From contig FZLR01000007.1 of NCBI GenBank assembly GCA_900197615.1, positions 1 through 59,429 of the forward strand: a stretch of 59,429 nucleotides of DNA, given 5' to 3'. The DNA comes from Rhodospirillaceae bacterium Spongia-Bin9. Its GTDB lineage: Bacteria > Pseudomonadota > Alphaproteobacteria > Bin65. Of the stretch, positions 59,043 to 59,429 are shown piece by piece. Under the pieces are notes generated by a model, which saw nothing but the letters and a program-made list of their open reading frames with translations, made no database searches and was not told the origin of the DNA. The stretch's first letter is position 1. The number at the start of each line of letters is the position of its first letter. The position numbers and the translations under genes were made by a program.

Positions 59043-59429
59043 GGCGGTTATCCTTGCGATTTCCGGCGCACGATGCGTCGGATCGAACATGCCGCGGGCA
59101 GGCACCGGGAGACAAGCCCTTCGGGACGGTCGCCCGCCGGCGTCCGCCGCCGTCCGGGTGCGCCGGCTTGCGGTGCATCGCCTGGCCGGGTCGGGTTGAA
59201 AATATTGCGATAAATTTACCATTTTCGCTTGATATCACTTTAATAAATCCTAATATAGGGAAAAATAGGCGATCACGGTGCCGGGCTCCGTCTGTACGGT
59301 GCGCCTCGGCTCCTCCCCGATCCGCGTCGAAACATGACGAAACATGACATTCCATGACATCCCCATCCGTCATTTCGACCGGAGGCCCGGATTTGATCCG
59401 GGCCGAAGTGGAGCGACTGTCTTGTTAGT
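59043..59429. other. Intergenic region to window end, 387 bp
   Basis: The first part is GC-rich with no convincing gene. 59190-59265 is AT-rich and holds the presumed promoter of the aldolase gene, including a short CCTATATTAGG palindrome. Two near-identical AAACATGAC copies stand at about 59328-59348, followed by a dispersed-repeat-like hairpin. Confidence 0.55.
59384..59404. repeat. REP-like hairpin
   Basis: GGCCCGGAT-TTG-ATCCGGGCC is a perfect 9-bp hairpin inside the phrase TCATTTCGACCGGA...CCGAAGTGGAGCGAC, which looks like the intergenic repeats scattered in many alphaproteobacterial genomes. Only one copy is seen in this window. Confidence 0.55.

Overview
The window is a high-GC, tightly packed chromosomal segment whose gene content fits a free-living alphaproteobacterium of the Rhodospirillales type. 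The main pointers are the mdh-sucC-sucD-odhA-odhB order, a gltBD pair, an AmiC/Urt-type amide uptake operon, an RFQIRTFWIGLL-type DUF4870 protein and a YbbN-like thioredoxin-TPR protein. The species cannot be fixed from the sequence alone.

Layout. (1) 1-7634, minus strand: a five-gene urea/short-chain-amide type ABC transporter (urtABCDE order, last gene cut by the window edge) preceded by a flotillin and by a cytosolic-looking AmiC-type binding protein; a MarR regulator diverges from it. (2) 8347-12363, minus: a four-gene catabolic run with SDR, acetamidase/formamidase, PEP-mutase-like lyase and ureohydrolase, divergent from (3) 12956-16022, plus: a polar amino acid ABC transporter (binding protein, two permeases, ATPase). 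An XRE-cupin regulator follows on the minus strand, and behind it lies a short collapsed remnant of the transporter ATPase gene. (4) 17231-23314: gltD and gltB. (5) 23652-34913: accessory metabolism, including a Bcr/CflA MFS pump, DUF6064, an aldo/keto reductase, a FAD protein, an SDR, a membrane protein/winged-helix/secreted-protein operon with a clear palindromic operator, DUF2461, and a LolA-like protein plus outer-membrane barrel next to the remnant of an RND/MMPL exporter. (6) 35257-40121: a binding protein, a HAMP sensor without output domain and an OFA-family MFS carrier in one run, then an orphan Fe(3+)-binding protein and a small protein, each with a Fur-like palindrome. (7) 40284-45371: metY-like sulfhydrylase, hydrolase, an antitoxin with a frameshifted Doc/Fic toxin, DUF4870, thioredoxin-TPR, prolyl-tRNA editing protein and tRNA-Gly(GCC). 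(8) 45541-54169: leuB and the TCA block odhB, odhA, sucD, sucC, mdh.

(9) 54356-57840 is the most unusual part. A visibly AT-rich insert in otherwise GC-rich DNA carries an MT-A70 adenine methyltransferase and a large protein joining a PD-(D/E)XK nuclease-like domain, a DndB-type DGQHR domain and a C-terminal HEPN-like RxxxxH motif. This looks like a compact restriction-like or abortive-infection defence module of a form I do not recognise as a named system. A zinc-ribbon peptide and a class II aldolase close the window.

Working together, regions 1-3 suggest uptake and hydrolysis of small nitrogen compounds (amides, and amidino or formimino compounds), with ammonia assimilated by the GltBD enzyme of region 4. 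The substrate assignments are inference.
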